In this document: positions 53,282 through 62,365 of the stretch, piece after piece | Layout: every line of letters begins with the position of its first letter | Position numbering within the stretch: the first letter of the stretch is position 1 | Source of the DNA: Clavibacter sp. VKM Ac-2873 | Lineage (GTDB): Bacteria; Actinomycetota; Actinomycetes; Actinomycetales; Microbacteriaceae | Reading direction: 5' to 3' | DNA: 64,000 bases | NCBI RefSeq assembly: GCF_015351075.1 | Contig: NZ_JADKRS010000004.1 | Location: 1 to 64,000 of the forward strand | Made by a program: the position numbers and the translations under genes | Notes under the pieces: model-generated | The model's database searches: none | What the model was told of the DNA's origin: nothing | The model's input: the letters and a program-made list of their open reading frames with translations, nothing else

Positions 53282-55269
53282 GCCGCTCGACGCATCGCGC
53301 GCCGACCACCGGCCGGTCGCCGCTGCGGTTCGCGTTCATCCGCTTCCTCGCCGTGGTGACCGCGATCCTCGGCCTCAACTACATCATCTGGCGGCTGCTG
53401 TTCTCGGTGAACACCGAGGCGCTCTGGATCGCGATCCCGCTCGTGCTCGCGGAGACGTACAGCCTCATCGACTCGCTGCTGTTCGGGCTCACGATGTGGC
53501 GCGCCCGCGACCGGCCGAGGCCGCCGACGCCGCAGCCGGGGCTCACGGTCGACGTGTTCATCGCGACGTTCAACGAGCCGCTCGACCTCGTGATGGAGAC
53601 CGCGCGCGCCGCCCAGCGCATCACCTACCCGCACAAGACGTGGGTGCTCGACGACGGCAACCGCACCGAGCTCCGCGACCTGGCCGAGGCCGAGGGCATC
53701 GGCTGGATCACCCGCTCGGCCGACTGGTCGGGCCGCGCCCGCCACGCGAAGGCCGGCAACCTCAACAACGCGCTGCTCACCACCGAGGGCGAGTTCATGC
53801 TCATCCTCGACGCCGACCAGGTGCCCGTGCCCGAGATCCTCGACAAGACGCTCGGCTACTTCGACGACCGGCGCATGGCGATCGTGCAGACGCCGCAGGT
53901 GTTCGTCAACGTGCCCGACTCGGATCCGCTCGGCAGCCAGGCGCCGCTGTTCTACGGACCCATCCAGCAGGGCAAGGACGGGTGGAACGCGGCGTTCTTC
54001 TGCGGATCCAACGCGATCCTCCGCCGCGAGGCCCTCATGCTGCTCGGCGTCTCGCGGTACGTGACGGACATCGAGATCAGCGTGTTCCGCGCGCTCCGCA
54101 CGGCGGGCGACGTGATCGACAAGGCGCGCGAGGAGCTCGACCCCGAGCAGCCCGAGCTGCGCAAGGCCCTCGACGACGTCGCCTACGACGTGCGCCGCGC
54201 CCGCGCCGAGCTCCGCCGCGGGCAGCCGCTCGCGGACGTGACCTACCGCTTCCAGAAGCGCGTCGACTCCATCGCCGCCCGCATGGTGCAGGACGACATG
54301 GCCGCCCTGAACGCCGACCTCGCCGAGATAGCCGCGCTGGCCGGCCGGCACTCGGCCGCGCGCGACGCCGTGTCGCTCGTCGACGAGAGCGCCATGGCCC
54401 GCCTCTCCGAGCGCGACTGGTCGCCGCTCGGCGCGCTCGACGCCGTGCGCGCGATCGTCCGCGACATCGACGTGCACCGCGACGACGACGCGCAGTCGAT
54501 CATGCCGCTGGCCACCATCTCGGTCACCGAGGACATGGCCACCTGCATGCGCCTGCACGGGCTCGGCTGGAAGTCCGCGTACCACGACGAGGTCCTCGCG
54601 TACGGGCTCGCGCCGGAGGACCTGCCGACGATGCTCACCCAGCGCCTCCGCTGGGCGCAGGGCACGATCCAGGTGTTCTTCCGCGAGAACCCGCTGCTGC
54701 AGAAGGCGCTCTCCATCCCGCAGCGCCTCATGTACTTCGCCACGATGTGGAGCTACTTCTCCGGCTTCACGGCCGTGGTCTACGTGGCCGCGCCCATCAT
54801 CTACCTCGTGTTCGGCGTGCTCCCGGTGCAGGCGATCTCGACGGACTTCTTCGTGCGGCTGATCCCGTTCCTCCTCGTCAACCAGCTCCTGTTCGCGGTG
54901 GTCGGCCGCGGCAAGCGCACCTGGCGCGGCCAGCAGTACTCGCTCGCGCTCTTCCCGGTGTGGATCTCGTCGGTCACCACGGCCGTCGCCAACGTGTTCT
55001 TCCGCAAGCCCCTCGACTTCGCGGTGACCCCGAAGGTCCGCGCCGCGAGCGGGAAGCCGCGGTGGGACCTCGTGAAGCCGCAGCTCTACGTGATGGGCGC
55101 GCTCATCGTCGCGTCGGCGATCGGCCTGCTGCGCCTCTCGGTCGGGCAGGCGACGCCGCTCGGCACGTTCACCAACCTCGCCTGGGTCGTCTTCGACCTG
55201 GCGATCTTCAGCATCATCATCCGTGCGGCCCGCTACCGGGGCTTCACGCCGGCCAAGGAGGACGCATGA
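53278..55269 (+). CDS. BcsA-like membrane glycosyltransferase (GT2) with long insertion
   Basis: 663 aa from GTG 53278. Two N-terminal membrane helices (about 22-40, 48-70), then the GT2 domain: VDVFIATFNEP, DDG (125-127), RHAKAGNLNNAL, DAD (178-180), FCGSNAILRR, TED (417-419) and QRLRW (455-459), the full processive-synthase set. Four or five helices follow to the end. Between GSNA (243) and TED (417) lie about 150 extra residues, charged and largely helical (ELDPEQPELRKALDDVAYD..., DDMAALNADLAEIAAL), absent from ordinary cellulose synthases. It would polymerise and export a beta-linked glycan. No PilZ motif is seen; control may come from the STAS/HATPase genes overlapping downstream. Confidence 0.9.
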   Translation: MSRSTHRAPTTGRSPLRFAFIRFLAVVTAILGLNYIIWRLLFSVNTEALWIAIPLVLAETYSLIDSLLFGLTMWRARDRPRPPTPQPGLTVDVFIATFNEPLDLVMETARAAQRITYPHKTWVLDDGNRTELRDLAEAEGIGWITRSADWSGRARHAKAGNLNNALLTTEGEFMLILDADQVPVPEILDKTLGYFDDRRMAIVQTPQVFVNVPDSDPLGSQAPLFYGPIQQGKDGWNAAFFCGSNAILRREALMLLGVSRYVTDIEISVFRALRTAGDVIDKAREELDPEQPELRKALDDVAYDVRRARAELRRGQPLADVTYRFQKRVDSIAARMVQDDMAALNADLAEIAALAGRHSAARDAVSLVDESAMARLSERDWSPLGALDAVRAIVRDIDVHRDDDAQSIMPLATISVTEDMATCMRLHGLGWKSAYHDEVLAYGLAPEDLPTMLTQRLRWAQGTIQVFFRENPLLQKALSIPQRLMYFATMWSYFSGFTAVVYVAAPIIYLVFGVLPVQAISTDFFVRLIPFLLVNQLLFAVVGRGKRTWRGQQYSLALFPVWISSVTTAVANVFFRKPLDFAVTPKVRAASGKPRWDLVKPQLYVMGALIVASAIGLLRLSVGQATPLGTFTNLAWVVFDLAIFSIIIRAARYRGFTPAKEDA

Positions 55270-55604
55270 TCGACATCGCAGTCAACGAGCAGGGCACGCA
55301 CGTGAGCGTCGTCACGCCGACCGGCCGCCTGAACATGGTCTCCGCCCGGCAGCTCACCACCATCCTCACCGAGGTCATCGACGGCGGCCGGGCCTTCGTC
55401 GTGGTGGATCTCGGCAGCACCGACTTCATGGACTCCTCCGGCCTCGGCGCCCTCGTCTCGGGGCTCAAGCGCGCGCGCCAGGCGGGGGGCGACCTCCGTC
55501 TCGCCCGCCCCAACGCGCAGGTCAAGGCCGTGCTGGAGTTGACGAACCTCAATCGCGTGCTCACGGTGCACGACTCGCCCGAGGGCGTGTTCCGTGACCG
55601 ATGA
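55266..55604 (+). CDS. STAS-domain anti-sigma factor antagonist
   Basis: 112 aa; ATG 55266 overlaps the synthase stop (ATGA). A single STAS domain: VVTPTGRLNMVSARQLTTILTEVI, VVVDLGSTDFMDSSGLGALVSGLKRARQAGGDLRLARPNAQVKAVLELTNL. The Ser pair in DSSGLG (57-58) is the phospho-switch site used by RsbV/SpoIIAA. It should be phosphorylated by the adjacent HATPase protein and dephosphorylated by the SpoIIE phosphatase of the same operon. No sigma factor gene accompanies it, so its target may be the glycan enzymes. Confidence 0.93.
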   Translation: MIDIAVNEQGTHVSVVTPTGRLNMVSARQLTTILTEVIDGGRAFVVVDLGSTDFMDSSGLGALVSGLKRARQAGGDLRLARPNAQVKAVLELTNLNRVLTVHDSPEGVFRDR

Positions 55605-56043
55605 GGGCATGACGCACCACGCGCCGCCGGTGCGGGCCAACGTCACGCTCCCGGCCGTCGAGGAGAGCCTCTCCGCCGTGCACGCGGTGATCGCGGCGGT
55701 GTGGGACCAGGCCTTCGACGTGAGCGACACCGAGCGGATGCTGTTCGAGACGGCCGTGGTGGAGATCGCCGGCAACGTGGTCGAGCACGGCGTCGCGGTG
55801 GGGGAGCGGGCGGGCTACCCCGTGACGTTCACGATGACCGTGATCTGCCAGCACGACCGCATCGTCGCGCTGTTCGAGGACGACGGCAAGCCCGCCGTCG
55901 TCGACCTCACCCGGGTGTCCATGCCCGACGACCTCAGCGAGAGCGGGCGCGGGCTGGCGCTCGCGCAGGCGGCCCTCGACGACCTCACGTACGAGCGCAC
56001 GGACGGCAGCAACCGCTGGCGACTGGTCAGGCTGCGCGGCTGA
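55594..56043 (+). CDS. RsbW-like ATP-binding protein (serine kinase/anti-sigma type)
   Basis: 149 aa from GTG 55594, overlapping the STAS gene by 11 bases; in-frame ATG 55609 with GAGGG is an alternative. HATPase_c_2 fold: N-box EIAGNVVEHG, FEDDGKP in place of the usual DxG, and the G-box SGRGLALAQAALDDLTYE. In partner switching such proteins bind and phosphorylate a STAS antagonist and sequester a target. Its stop overlaps the following start by 1 base. The target is not evident; association with glycan genes argues against a standard sigma-B role. Confidence 0.88.
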   Translation: MTDEGMTHHAPPVRANVTLPAVEESLSAVHAVIAAVWDQAFDVSDTERMLFETAVVEIAGNVVEHGVAVGERAGYPVTFTMTVICQHDRIVALFEDDGKPAVVDLTRVSMPDDLSESGRGLALAQAALDDLTYERTDGSNRWRLVRLRG

Positions 56044-58661
56044 TGCGCGGCGGGGGGATGCGGGCACGCGGGGGCGGGCGCACGCGAGGACGGATCGGCG
56101 GGTGGGCCGCCGCGATGGTGGCGCTCGCGATCGCGGTCGTCCCGGCGACGGCGGCGCTCGCGGCACCGGCCGCGCCGCGGGCCGCCGCGCCCGCGGCGCC
56201 CGCCGACGAGGTCGACCTCACCCGGGGGCCCGCGGCGCCCTGGTTCGGCGGCATCATCGACTGGACCGCCGACGACGCGCAGAGCTACGCGGACCGCCTC
56301 GGGGCGACCCCCGCGGTGCTCGGGCAGTCGGTGCGCTACCCGCTCGGATCCGACGACGTCACCTACCTCGACCAGTTCGCGCAGCAGGCCGCGCAGCAGG
56401 GGTCGCTCCTCTTCCTCACGCTCGAGCCGACGAAGCCGCTCGCCGACCTGACCGCGGCCGACGCGACCGCCCTCATGGGCCGGCTCGAGGCGCTCCGCCA
56501 GCGCTACGACTCCCGCGCGCTGGTGCGGTTCGCCCCCGAGATGAACGGGTCGTGGACCCCCTGGGGGCAGCAGCCGACGGCGTACGTCGCCGCCTTCCGC
56601 CAGGTCGCGGACGCCGTGCACGCCTCCGACGCGGGCGCCGTCACCGTGTGGTCGCCCGCCTACGCGGCCGGCTACCCGTTCGGATCCGCGGACGGCCTCA
56701 CGCAGGGATCCGCCACCCGCTCCATCGCCGAGCTCGACACCGACGGCAACGGCCGCGTGGACGTGGACGACGACGCCTACCGGCCGTACTACCCGGGCGA
56801 CGACGCCGTCGACTGGGTGGGCCTGTCCGCGTCCCACTTCGGCGCCGAGCAGGACTTCACCGTCGGGGAGCCCACCCAGGACTACCTCGGCACCGAGGTG
56901 ATCCCGCAGCAGGAGTTCGGGAAGAACGTCGTGCCCGAGCAGGACAAGTTCTCCCGCGAGCTCTCGGGCGCGTACGGCTACTCCGACCAGGGCGGCGCGG
57001 GGCGGGACTTCGCGGCCGAGTGGATCGAGGGCACCGGCAAGCCGGCCGTCATCGAGACGGGCGCGCTCTACGACCCGGCCCGCACCGACGGCGCCTCCGA
57101 GATCGACATCAAGAGCGCGTGGTGGGACCAGGTGCTCTCCGCCGACGTCCGATCTGCGCACCCGGGCATCGGCATGGTCGTGTGGCGCGAGCTCCAGCGC
57201 ACCGAGGCCGAGGCCAAGGGCGCCGTCATCGACTGGCGGGCGACGGGCGACACCACCGTGGCGTCGGCGCTCCGCACGCACCTGGATCCGGCGACCGCGA
57301 CCCTCGGGCCGGTCACGCAGGTCTTCGACCAGGAGCGCGCCAACATCGCCACCGCTCAGTACCGCGACCCGGGATCCCCGGAGGACGAGCAGATGGGCTG
57401 GATCGTGCTCTGCGCGGTCGTGCTCCTGCTGCTGTTCGTGATCTCCGGCCCCATCGGCCGCCTGAAGCCCGGCTGGCGCTACCCCGACGAGAACAGCCCC
57501 CGCGACCGCCGCCTCGACCTCTTCCGCGGCTGGATCATCGTCGTCGTGGTCGTCACGCACATCGAGGTGGCGAGCACGTACTCCTACATCAGCATCAACG
57601 CGATCGGCGCCATCACGGGCGCCGAGATGTTCGTGCTGCTGTCCGGCCTCGTGCTCGGCATGGTCTACCCGCTGGCGGTGAAGAAGTACGGCGAGGTGAA
57701 GGCGCTCGTCTCCATCCTCCGGCGCGCGGTGAAGCAGTACGTCGTGTCGATCGCGGTGGTCGTCATCGTCTTCGCTCTCACGTTCGTGCCGTTCCTGAAC
57801 ACCGATGTCATCACCACGTTCACCGACCGCGGCACGGGCGCCGACGGCAAGACGACCACCGGGCAGGTCTACGACCTCTACCCGAACGGCGCGCGCCTGC
57901 TCGACTACCCGCCGCCCTGGTACGCGATCCGCGACCTGCTGCTGCTGCGCATGGGGCCGTGGGTGTTCAACATCATGGGCCTGTTCGTGGTGCTGACCCT
58001 GCTCGTCCCCGCGATCGTCTGGCTGCTCCGCCGCCGCATGTGGTGGGTCGTGGTCATCGTCAGCTGGGCCGCGTACCTCCTCAACGCGCAGTACGACATC
58101 CGCGTGCTGCCGTCGATGTTCGAGGACGTCTTCCCGCTGCTCACGTGGCAGGTCGCGTTCCTCAACGGCTTGGTGATCGGCTACTACCGGAGGCAGATCA
58201 CGCGTGCGCTCACGGGCCGCGTCGGCCGCGTGCTGGTGACGATCGCGCTCGTCGCGTACGTCGGCTCGCTCGCCGTGCTCTGGGCCGGCCACACCTTCGG
58301 CGTGCAGCTGCCGGGCGTGCCCGACGGCCTCTACTCGTCGCTGTACGAGTCGCTGTACCAGCGCACGTTCCTGCAGCCCGGCCGTCTCATCGACCTCGCG
58401 CTGATGCTCGTGGTCGCGTACACGTTCCTCACCCGGGTCTGGAAGCCCGTGGACCGCGCGTTCGGCTGGTTCTACACGCCGCTCGGATCCGCGAGCCTCT
58501 ACGTCTTCATCGTCCACGTGTTCTTCGTGCTGCTCGTCGGCAGCCTGCCGTTCCTCGACAGGTCGAATTTCTTACAGGGGACAGTGATCCACACGCTCGT
58601 GCTCGCGGCGATCTGGTTCATGGTGAGGCACAAGGTGCTCTTCAAGGTCATCCCGACGTGA
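56043..58661 (+). CDS. GH26-like glycosidase domain fused to OpgC acyltransferase
   Basis: 872 aa. Signal segment to about residue 40; residues about 63-425 are an exported glycosidase-like domain with [14 protein letters not shown] (Glu166, acid/base position) and GKPAVIETG (Glu338, nucleophile position), the GH26 arrangement, plus an EF-hand-like loop [13 protein letters not shown] (232-244). A helix at about 452-470 leads to a C-terminal OpgC domain (about 488-872): [43 protein letters not shown] and eight or more helices. OpgC proteins attach succinyl or other acyl groups to glucans. The fusion suggests trimming or binding of the polymer outside and acylation across the membrane. Last gene of the operon. 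Confidence 0.88.
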   Translation: MRGGGMRARGGGRTRGRIGGWAAAMVALAIAVVPATAALAAPAAPRAAAPAAPADEVDLTRGPAAPWFGGIIDWTADDAQSYADRLGATPAVLGQSVRYPLGSDDVTYLDQFAQQAAQQGSLLFLTLEPTKPLADLTAADATALMGRLEALRQRYDSRALVRFAPEMNGSWTPWGQQPTAYVAAFRQVADAVHASDAGAVTVWSPAYAAGYPFGSADGLTQGSATRSIAELDTDGNGRVDVDDDAYRPYYPGDDAVDWVGLSASHFGAEQDFTVGEPTQDYLGTEVIPQQEFGKNVVPEQDKFSRELSGAYGYSDQGGAGRDFAAEWIEGTGKPAVIETGALYDPARTDGASEIDIKSAWWDQVLSADVRSAHPGIGMVVWRELQRTEAEAKGAVIDWRATGDTTVASALRTHLDPATATLGPVTQVFDQERANIATAQYRDPGSPEDEQMGWIVLCAVVLLLLFVISGPIGRLKPGWRYPDENSPRDRRLDLFRGWIIVVVVVTHIEVASTYSYISINAIGAITGAEMFVLLSGLVLGMVYPLAVKKYGEVKALVSILRRAVKQYVVSIAVVVIVFALTFVPFLNTDVITTFTDRGTGADGKTTTGQVYDLYPNGARLLDYPPPWYAIRDLLLLRMGPWVFNIMGLFVVLTLLVPAIVWLLRRRMWWVVVIVSWAAYLLNAQYDIRVLPSMFEDVFPLLTWQVAFLNGLVIGYYRRQITRALTGRVGRVLVTIALVAYVGSLAVLWAGHTFGVQLPGVPDGLYSSLYESLYQRTFLQPGRLIDLALMLVVAYTFLTRVWKPVDRAFGWFYTPLGSASLYVFIVHVFFVLLVGSLPFLDRSNFLQGTVIHTLVLAAIWFMVRHKVLFKVIPT

Positions 58662-58668
58662 TCGCCGC

Positions 58669-58694
58669 GGGTCGGATCCGCATGGATCCGACCC
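58669..58694 (+). terminator. Perfect 11-bp hairpin after the operon
   Basis: GGGTCGGATCC (58669-58679), loop GCAT, exact complement (58684-58694), starting 8 bases after the stop codon. Confidence 0.65.
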
Positions 58695-58784
58695 AAACCG
58701 CATCGAGCCGGGTTCCGAACGCTTTCCGACATCCGGCGAAACGATGCCCCGTGCCTCTTCCCGTATGCCGCACACCCGTTTAGC

Positions 58785-58809
58785 GTTCGAACCACCACGC
58801 GCTCGGTAT
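58785..58809 (+). promoter_or_regulatory. Possible stress-sigma (SigB/SigF-like) promoter
   Basis: GTTC (58785-58788), a 15-base spacer and CGGTAT (58804-58809) resemble the GTTT-N14-16-GGGTAT pattern of actinobacterial stress sigma factors. The -35 lies in a palindrome GTTCGAAC (58785-58792), and GTATC-TGG-GATAC (58806-58818) forms a second dyad. Similarity is judged by eye. Confidence 0.4.
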
Positions 58810-58845
58810 CTGGGATACGGACGCGCCGATCAAGGGAGCTCATCC

Positions 58846-59787
58846 ATGTTCGACAAGAAGTTCATCACCCAGGCCATCGACAAGAGCGCGCAGTCGCCGC
58901 TCGACCGTCGTCGCTTCTTCACCGCCGCCGGCGTGGCGGGGCTCGGCGTCGGCGCCGCGGCCCTGATCCCCGCGACGGGCGCCCAGGCGGCCGACGCGCA
59001 GGCCGAGGCCGACGCGGGCGCCGTCACGGACGCCGCGGTCCTCAACTTCGCGCTCAACCTCGAGTACCTCGAGGCCGAGTTCTACCTGCGCGCCTCCACG
59101 GGCGCTGGCCTCGTCCCGAACGACATCTCCGGCGTCGGCACGCCGGGCGCGGTCACGGGCGGTCGCCAGGTGCAGTTCAAGGACAACGCCATCCGCCAGT
59201 ACGCGCGCGAGATCGCGCAGGACGAGAAGGCGCACGTGAAGTTCCTGCGGTCCGCGCTGGGCTCGGCGCGGGTCGCGCGTCCCGCGATCAACCTGGACGC
59301 GGCGTTCTCCGCGGCCGCCCAGGCCGCTGGCCTCATCAAGGCGGGCGAGAAGTTCGACGCGTTCGCGAGCGACGAGAACTTCCTGCTCGCGTCGTTCGTC
59401 TTCGAGGACGTCGGAGTGACCGCCTACAAGGGCGCGGCCCCGCTCATCACGAACAAGACGTACCTCGAGGCGGCCGCCGGCATCCTCGCGGTCGAGGCGT
59501 ACCACGCGGGCATCATCCGCACGTCGCTGTTCGCGAAGGGCCTCGCGGCTCCGACCAACGCGATCTCGAACGCGCGCGACTCCCTCGACGGGTCCACGGA
59601 CCTCGACCAGGGCATCACGGTCTCGGGCGGCGCCAACCTGGTGCCGACCGACGCGAACTCGATCGCGTTCAGCCGCACGACCGGCCAGGTGCTCAACATC
59701 GTGTACCTGAACAACAAGGCCGTGACGAAGGGCGGGTTCTTCCCCGCCGGCGTCAACGGCGGCATCAACACCAGCGGCGCGAACTAG
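58846..59787 (+). CDS. TAT-exported ferritin-like domain protein
   Basis: 313 aa from ATG 58846 (AAGGGAG Shine-Dalgarno). A twin-arginine signal ([21 protein letters not shown], residues about 19-39) precedes a four-helix ferritin_2-like domain: [59 protein letters not shown] and [17 protein letters not shown]. Glu and His residues on these helices could bind iron. It is similar to desiccation-related (PCC13-62-type) proteins. Export by TAT implies folding in the cytoplasm, possibly with metal loaded. Its likely stress-type promoter lies just upstream. Confidence 0.9.
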   Translation: MFDKKFITQAIDKSAQSPLDRRRFFTAAGVAGLGVGAAALIPATGAQAADAQAEADAGAVTDAAVLNFALNLEYLEAEFYLRASTGAGLVPNDISGVGTPGAVTGGRQVQFKDNAIRQYAREIAQDEKAHVKFLRSALGSARVARPAINLDAAFSAAAQAAGLIKAGEKFDAFASDENFLLASFVFEDVGVTAYKGAAPLITNKTYLEAAAGILAVEAYHAGIIRTSLFAKGLAAPTNAISNARDSLDGSTDLDQGITVSGGANLVPTDANSIAFSRTTGQVLNIVYLNNKAVTKGGFFPAGVNGGINTSGAN

Positions 59788-59835
59788 CCCGCGGGTCACG
59801 ACGCAGCAGGGGCGCCGCGTGCCCGCCTGGTCCGG

Positions 59836-61278
59836 TCAGCCGCGGTTGCGCGGGCTGTCGGGGGCGAGCACCGAGTTGCGGCGCGAGTACGTGAGGTAGA
59901 TCACGAGGCCGATGACGAGCCACACCAGGAACCGCACCCACGTCTCCCACGGCAGCGACGAGACGAGCCACAGCGAGAAGCCGATGCCGATGATCGGCAC
60001 CACGGGCATGGCCGGCAGCCGGAACGCCCGCGGGATCTCCGGGCGCTTGTAGCGCAGCACGATCACGGCCGCGCACACCACGACGAACGCCAGCAGGATC
60101 CCGATGTTCGTCAGCTCCGCCACCACCGTGATGGGCAGGAAGCCCGCGAACAGGGCCGAGCCGATGCCGATGATCCACGTCACGCGCGTGGGCACGTTGC
60201 GCTTCCGGTCGGTGACCGCGAACCACTTGGGCAGCAGCCCGTCGCGGCTCATGGAGAACCACACGCGCGACGCCCCGAGCATGAACGTGAGCATCACGGT
60301 GACGACGCTGACGATCGCGCCCACCGCCACCACGTTCGCCACGGCCGGCAGGCCCACCGACTCGAACGCCGTCGCGAAGCCGCTCTCCGGGTTGATGTCG
60401 CTGTACCTCTGCATGCCCGTGAGCACGATGGTCGCGAGCACGTAGAGCACCATCGCGATCGCGAGCGACAGCAGGATCGCCTTCGGCATGTGCTTGGTGG
60501 CGTCCTTCGACTCCTCGGCCGCGGTGCTCATGGCGTCGTAGCCGAACACGGCGAAGAAGACGGTGGCGGCGCCCGTGAAGACGCCGGCCGCGCCGAACGG
60601 GAAGTACGGCTGGTAGTTGGCGCCGGTGATCTGCGTGAAGCCGATGACGACGATCACGAGCACCAGCGTCACCTTGAGGCCCACGAGGTACAGCTCGAAG
60701 CGGCCGACGCTCTTCATGCCGCGGGTGAGGACGAAGGCGGTGCCGAGGCAGAGGATCACGGCGAAGAGGTCGACCACGTGGCCGTCGCCCGTGCCGGCGG
60801 CGCCGAGCATCCACGCGGGCAGGTCGACGCCGAACTGGTCGAGGAGGAAGCCCGCGTAGCCGGAGACGCCGATTGCCACCACCCCGACGATGGCGGTGTA
60901 CTCGAGCAGCAGGTCCCACCCGATGAACCAGCCGACGATCTCGCCGAGCGCCGCGTAGCCGTACGTGTACGCGGAGCCGGCCTTCGGGATCATGCCCGCG
61001 AACTCGGCGTAGGAGAGGGCCGCCGCCGCGCTCGCGATGCCGGCGATGAGGAAGGAGATGAGGACGGCGGGGCCGGCCGTCTGGTTCGCGACGGTGCCCG
61101 CGAGCGTGAAGATGCCGGTGCCGATGATGCCGCCCACGCCGATCGCGGTGAGCTGCCAGAGGCCGAGCGAGCGGGTGAGGCCGCCCTCCTCCCCGGCCGC
61201 GCCGGGCTCCGCCTCGATCGTCTCCACGGGCTTCCGCCGCGTGAGCGCCGCCCAGAGGGACGTGCTCGATGTGCTCAT
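59836..61278 (-). CDS. APC-family amino-acid permease (CAT type)
   Basis: 480 aa from ATG 61278. Twelve to fourteen helices; GLWQLTAIGVGGIIGTGIFTLAG (substrate-binding helix 1), SYAEFAGMIPKAGSAYTYGYAALGE, FFAVFGYDAMSTAAEESKDATKHMPKAI and SRDGLLPKWFA place it with cationic amino-acid transporters and YfnA-like permeases. It probably imports arginine, lysine or branched substrates. It is monocistronic, convergent with the ferritin-like gene; the 141 bases upstream show nothing clear. Confidence 0.92.
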   Translation of the reverse strand: MSTSSTSLWAALTRRKPVETIEAEPGAAGEEGGLTRSLGLWQLTAIGVGGIIGTGIFTLAGTVANQTAGPAVLISFLIAGIASAAAALSYAEFAGMIPKAGSAYTYGYAALGEIVGWFIGWDLLLEYTAIVGVVAIGVSGYAGFLLDQFGVDLPAWMLGAAGTGDGHVVDLFAVILCLGTAFVLTRGMKSVGRFELYLVGLKVTLVLVIVVIGFTQITGANYQPYFPFGAAGVFTGAATVFFAVFGYDAMSTAAEESKDATKHMPKAILLSLAIAMVLYVLATIVLTGMQRYSDINPESGFATAFESVGLPAVANVVAVGAIVSVVTVMLTFMLGASRVWFSMSRDGLLPKWFAVTDRKRNVPTRVTWIIGIGSALFAGFLPITVVAELTNIGILLAFVVVCAAVIVLRYKRPEIPRAFRLPAMPVVPIIGIGFSLWLVSSLPWETWVRFLVWLVIGLVIYLTYSRRNSVLAPDSPRNRG

Positions 61279-61419
61279 GCTGGACTCCTGCCGTCGGGGC
61301 CGCGCGGGCCGGGTCGAGGCCGCCGGAGCCGGCGACGCCCCCAGTGTGGCCCCGGCCGAGGGTCCGCGCCAGGCGCGGCGCGGCAGCGGACGGCGGCGGG
61401 TGGTGGCTGCTGAGGGCGC

Positions 61420-62337
61420 TCAGCCGTCCTGGTGCTCCGCGCAGATCCCGTGGAGCGCACGTCGGGCGTCGACGGCAGCCCGGTCGGTGCTGCCCCGGTG
61501 CTCGACGCACGTGATCAGCGCCTTCCACAGCGCCCAGCCTCGCCCGCGGGACCAGAGGCCGTCGTCGACCGCCAGCCGGTCGCGGAACGCCGCGCGCCCC
61601 TCGGCGGGGAACAGCGTCCAGGCGGCCGCCACGTCGCACGCGGGGTCGCCGACGCCGCAGGTGCCGAAGTCGATGACGGCGGACAGCCTCCCGTCGCGCA
61701 GCAGGATGTTGCCGGGCGCCAGGTCGCCGTGGAACCAGACGTCCCTGCCGTCCCAGCGGGACGCGAGCGCGCGCGACCAGATCCGCGTGGCCGCCGCGCG
61801 GTCGACCTCGCCCTCCAGCTGGGTCAGGGCGCGGCGGGTCTGCGCGTCGTAGGTGAGGAGCGGGCCGCCCCGGAACCAGCTGTGCGTGCCCGGCTTCGGG
61901 CCGTCGGACGCGTCGACGCGCTGCAGGGCCGTGATGAAGCCGCCGAGGTCCTCCGCGAGCTCGATCGGGTCACGCGCGGGTCGGGAGCTCGCGGGCTCGC
62001 CCTCGATCCACTCGTACACGGACCAGGGGAACGGGTACCCCGACCCCGGGACGCCCTGCGCGCGCGGGACGGGGACGGGCACCGGCAGGCAGGGCGCGAG
62101 GCGCGGGAGCCACCGCTGCTCCTTCGGGACCGCCAGCGCGTACTCCGCGGCGCTCGGAAGCCGCACCAGCAGGCCGTCCCCGAGGCGGAAGGTCCGGTTG
62201 TCCCAGCCGCCCGCCGGCACGGGCGCGACGGAGAGGCCGGCCCACTCGGGGAACTGGTCGGCGACGAGCCGACGGACCTGTCCCTCGTCGACGGTGATCC
62301 GCGCGGGCGGAGCCCCCGGGTCGCGCGCGCCGCCCAT
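61420..62337 (-). CDS. Aminoglycoside phosphotransferase-family kinase
   Basis: 305 aa from ATG 62337. Kinase-like fold: VPAGGWDNRTFRLGDGLLVRLPS (nucleotide loop), VYEWIEGEPA hinge, catalytic VWFHGDLAPGNILL and metal-binding VIDFGTCGVGDPACDVAAAW. This is the APH/CHK family, which phosphorylates small hydroxylated compounds; some members inactivate aminoglycosides, but most environmental copies have unknown substrates. It starts 28 bases after the stop of the upstream membrane protein gene and is likely cotranscribed. I would not call it a resistance gene. Confidence 0.88.
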   Translation of the reverse strand: MGGARDPGAPPARITVDEGQVRRLVADQFPEWAGLSVAPVPAGGWDNRTFRLGDGLLVRLPSAAEYALAVPKEQRWLPRLAPCLPVPVPVPRAQGVPGSGYPFPWSVYEWIEGEPASSRPARDPIELAEDLGGFITALQRVDASDGPKPGTHSWFRGGPLLTYDAQTRRALTQLEGEVDRAAATRIWSRALASRWDGRDVWFHGDLAPGNILLRDGRLSAVIDFGTCGVGDPACDVAAAWTLFPAEGRAAFRDRLAVDDGLWSRGRGWALWKALITCVEHRGSTDRAAVDARRALHGICAEHQDG

Positions 62338-62365
62338 CCCCGTGACCCCGGTGCGCGTCGCGCGG

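Noticed and set aside
61420-62337. Aminoglycoside resistance gene
   Set aside because: The fold is APH-like, but this family is broad. There is no mobile context or specific motif that supports resistance.
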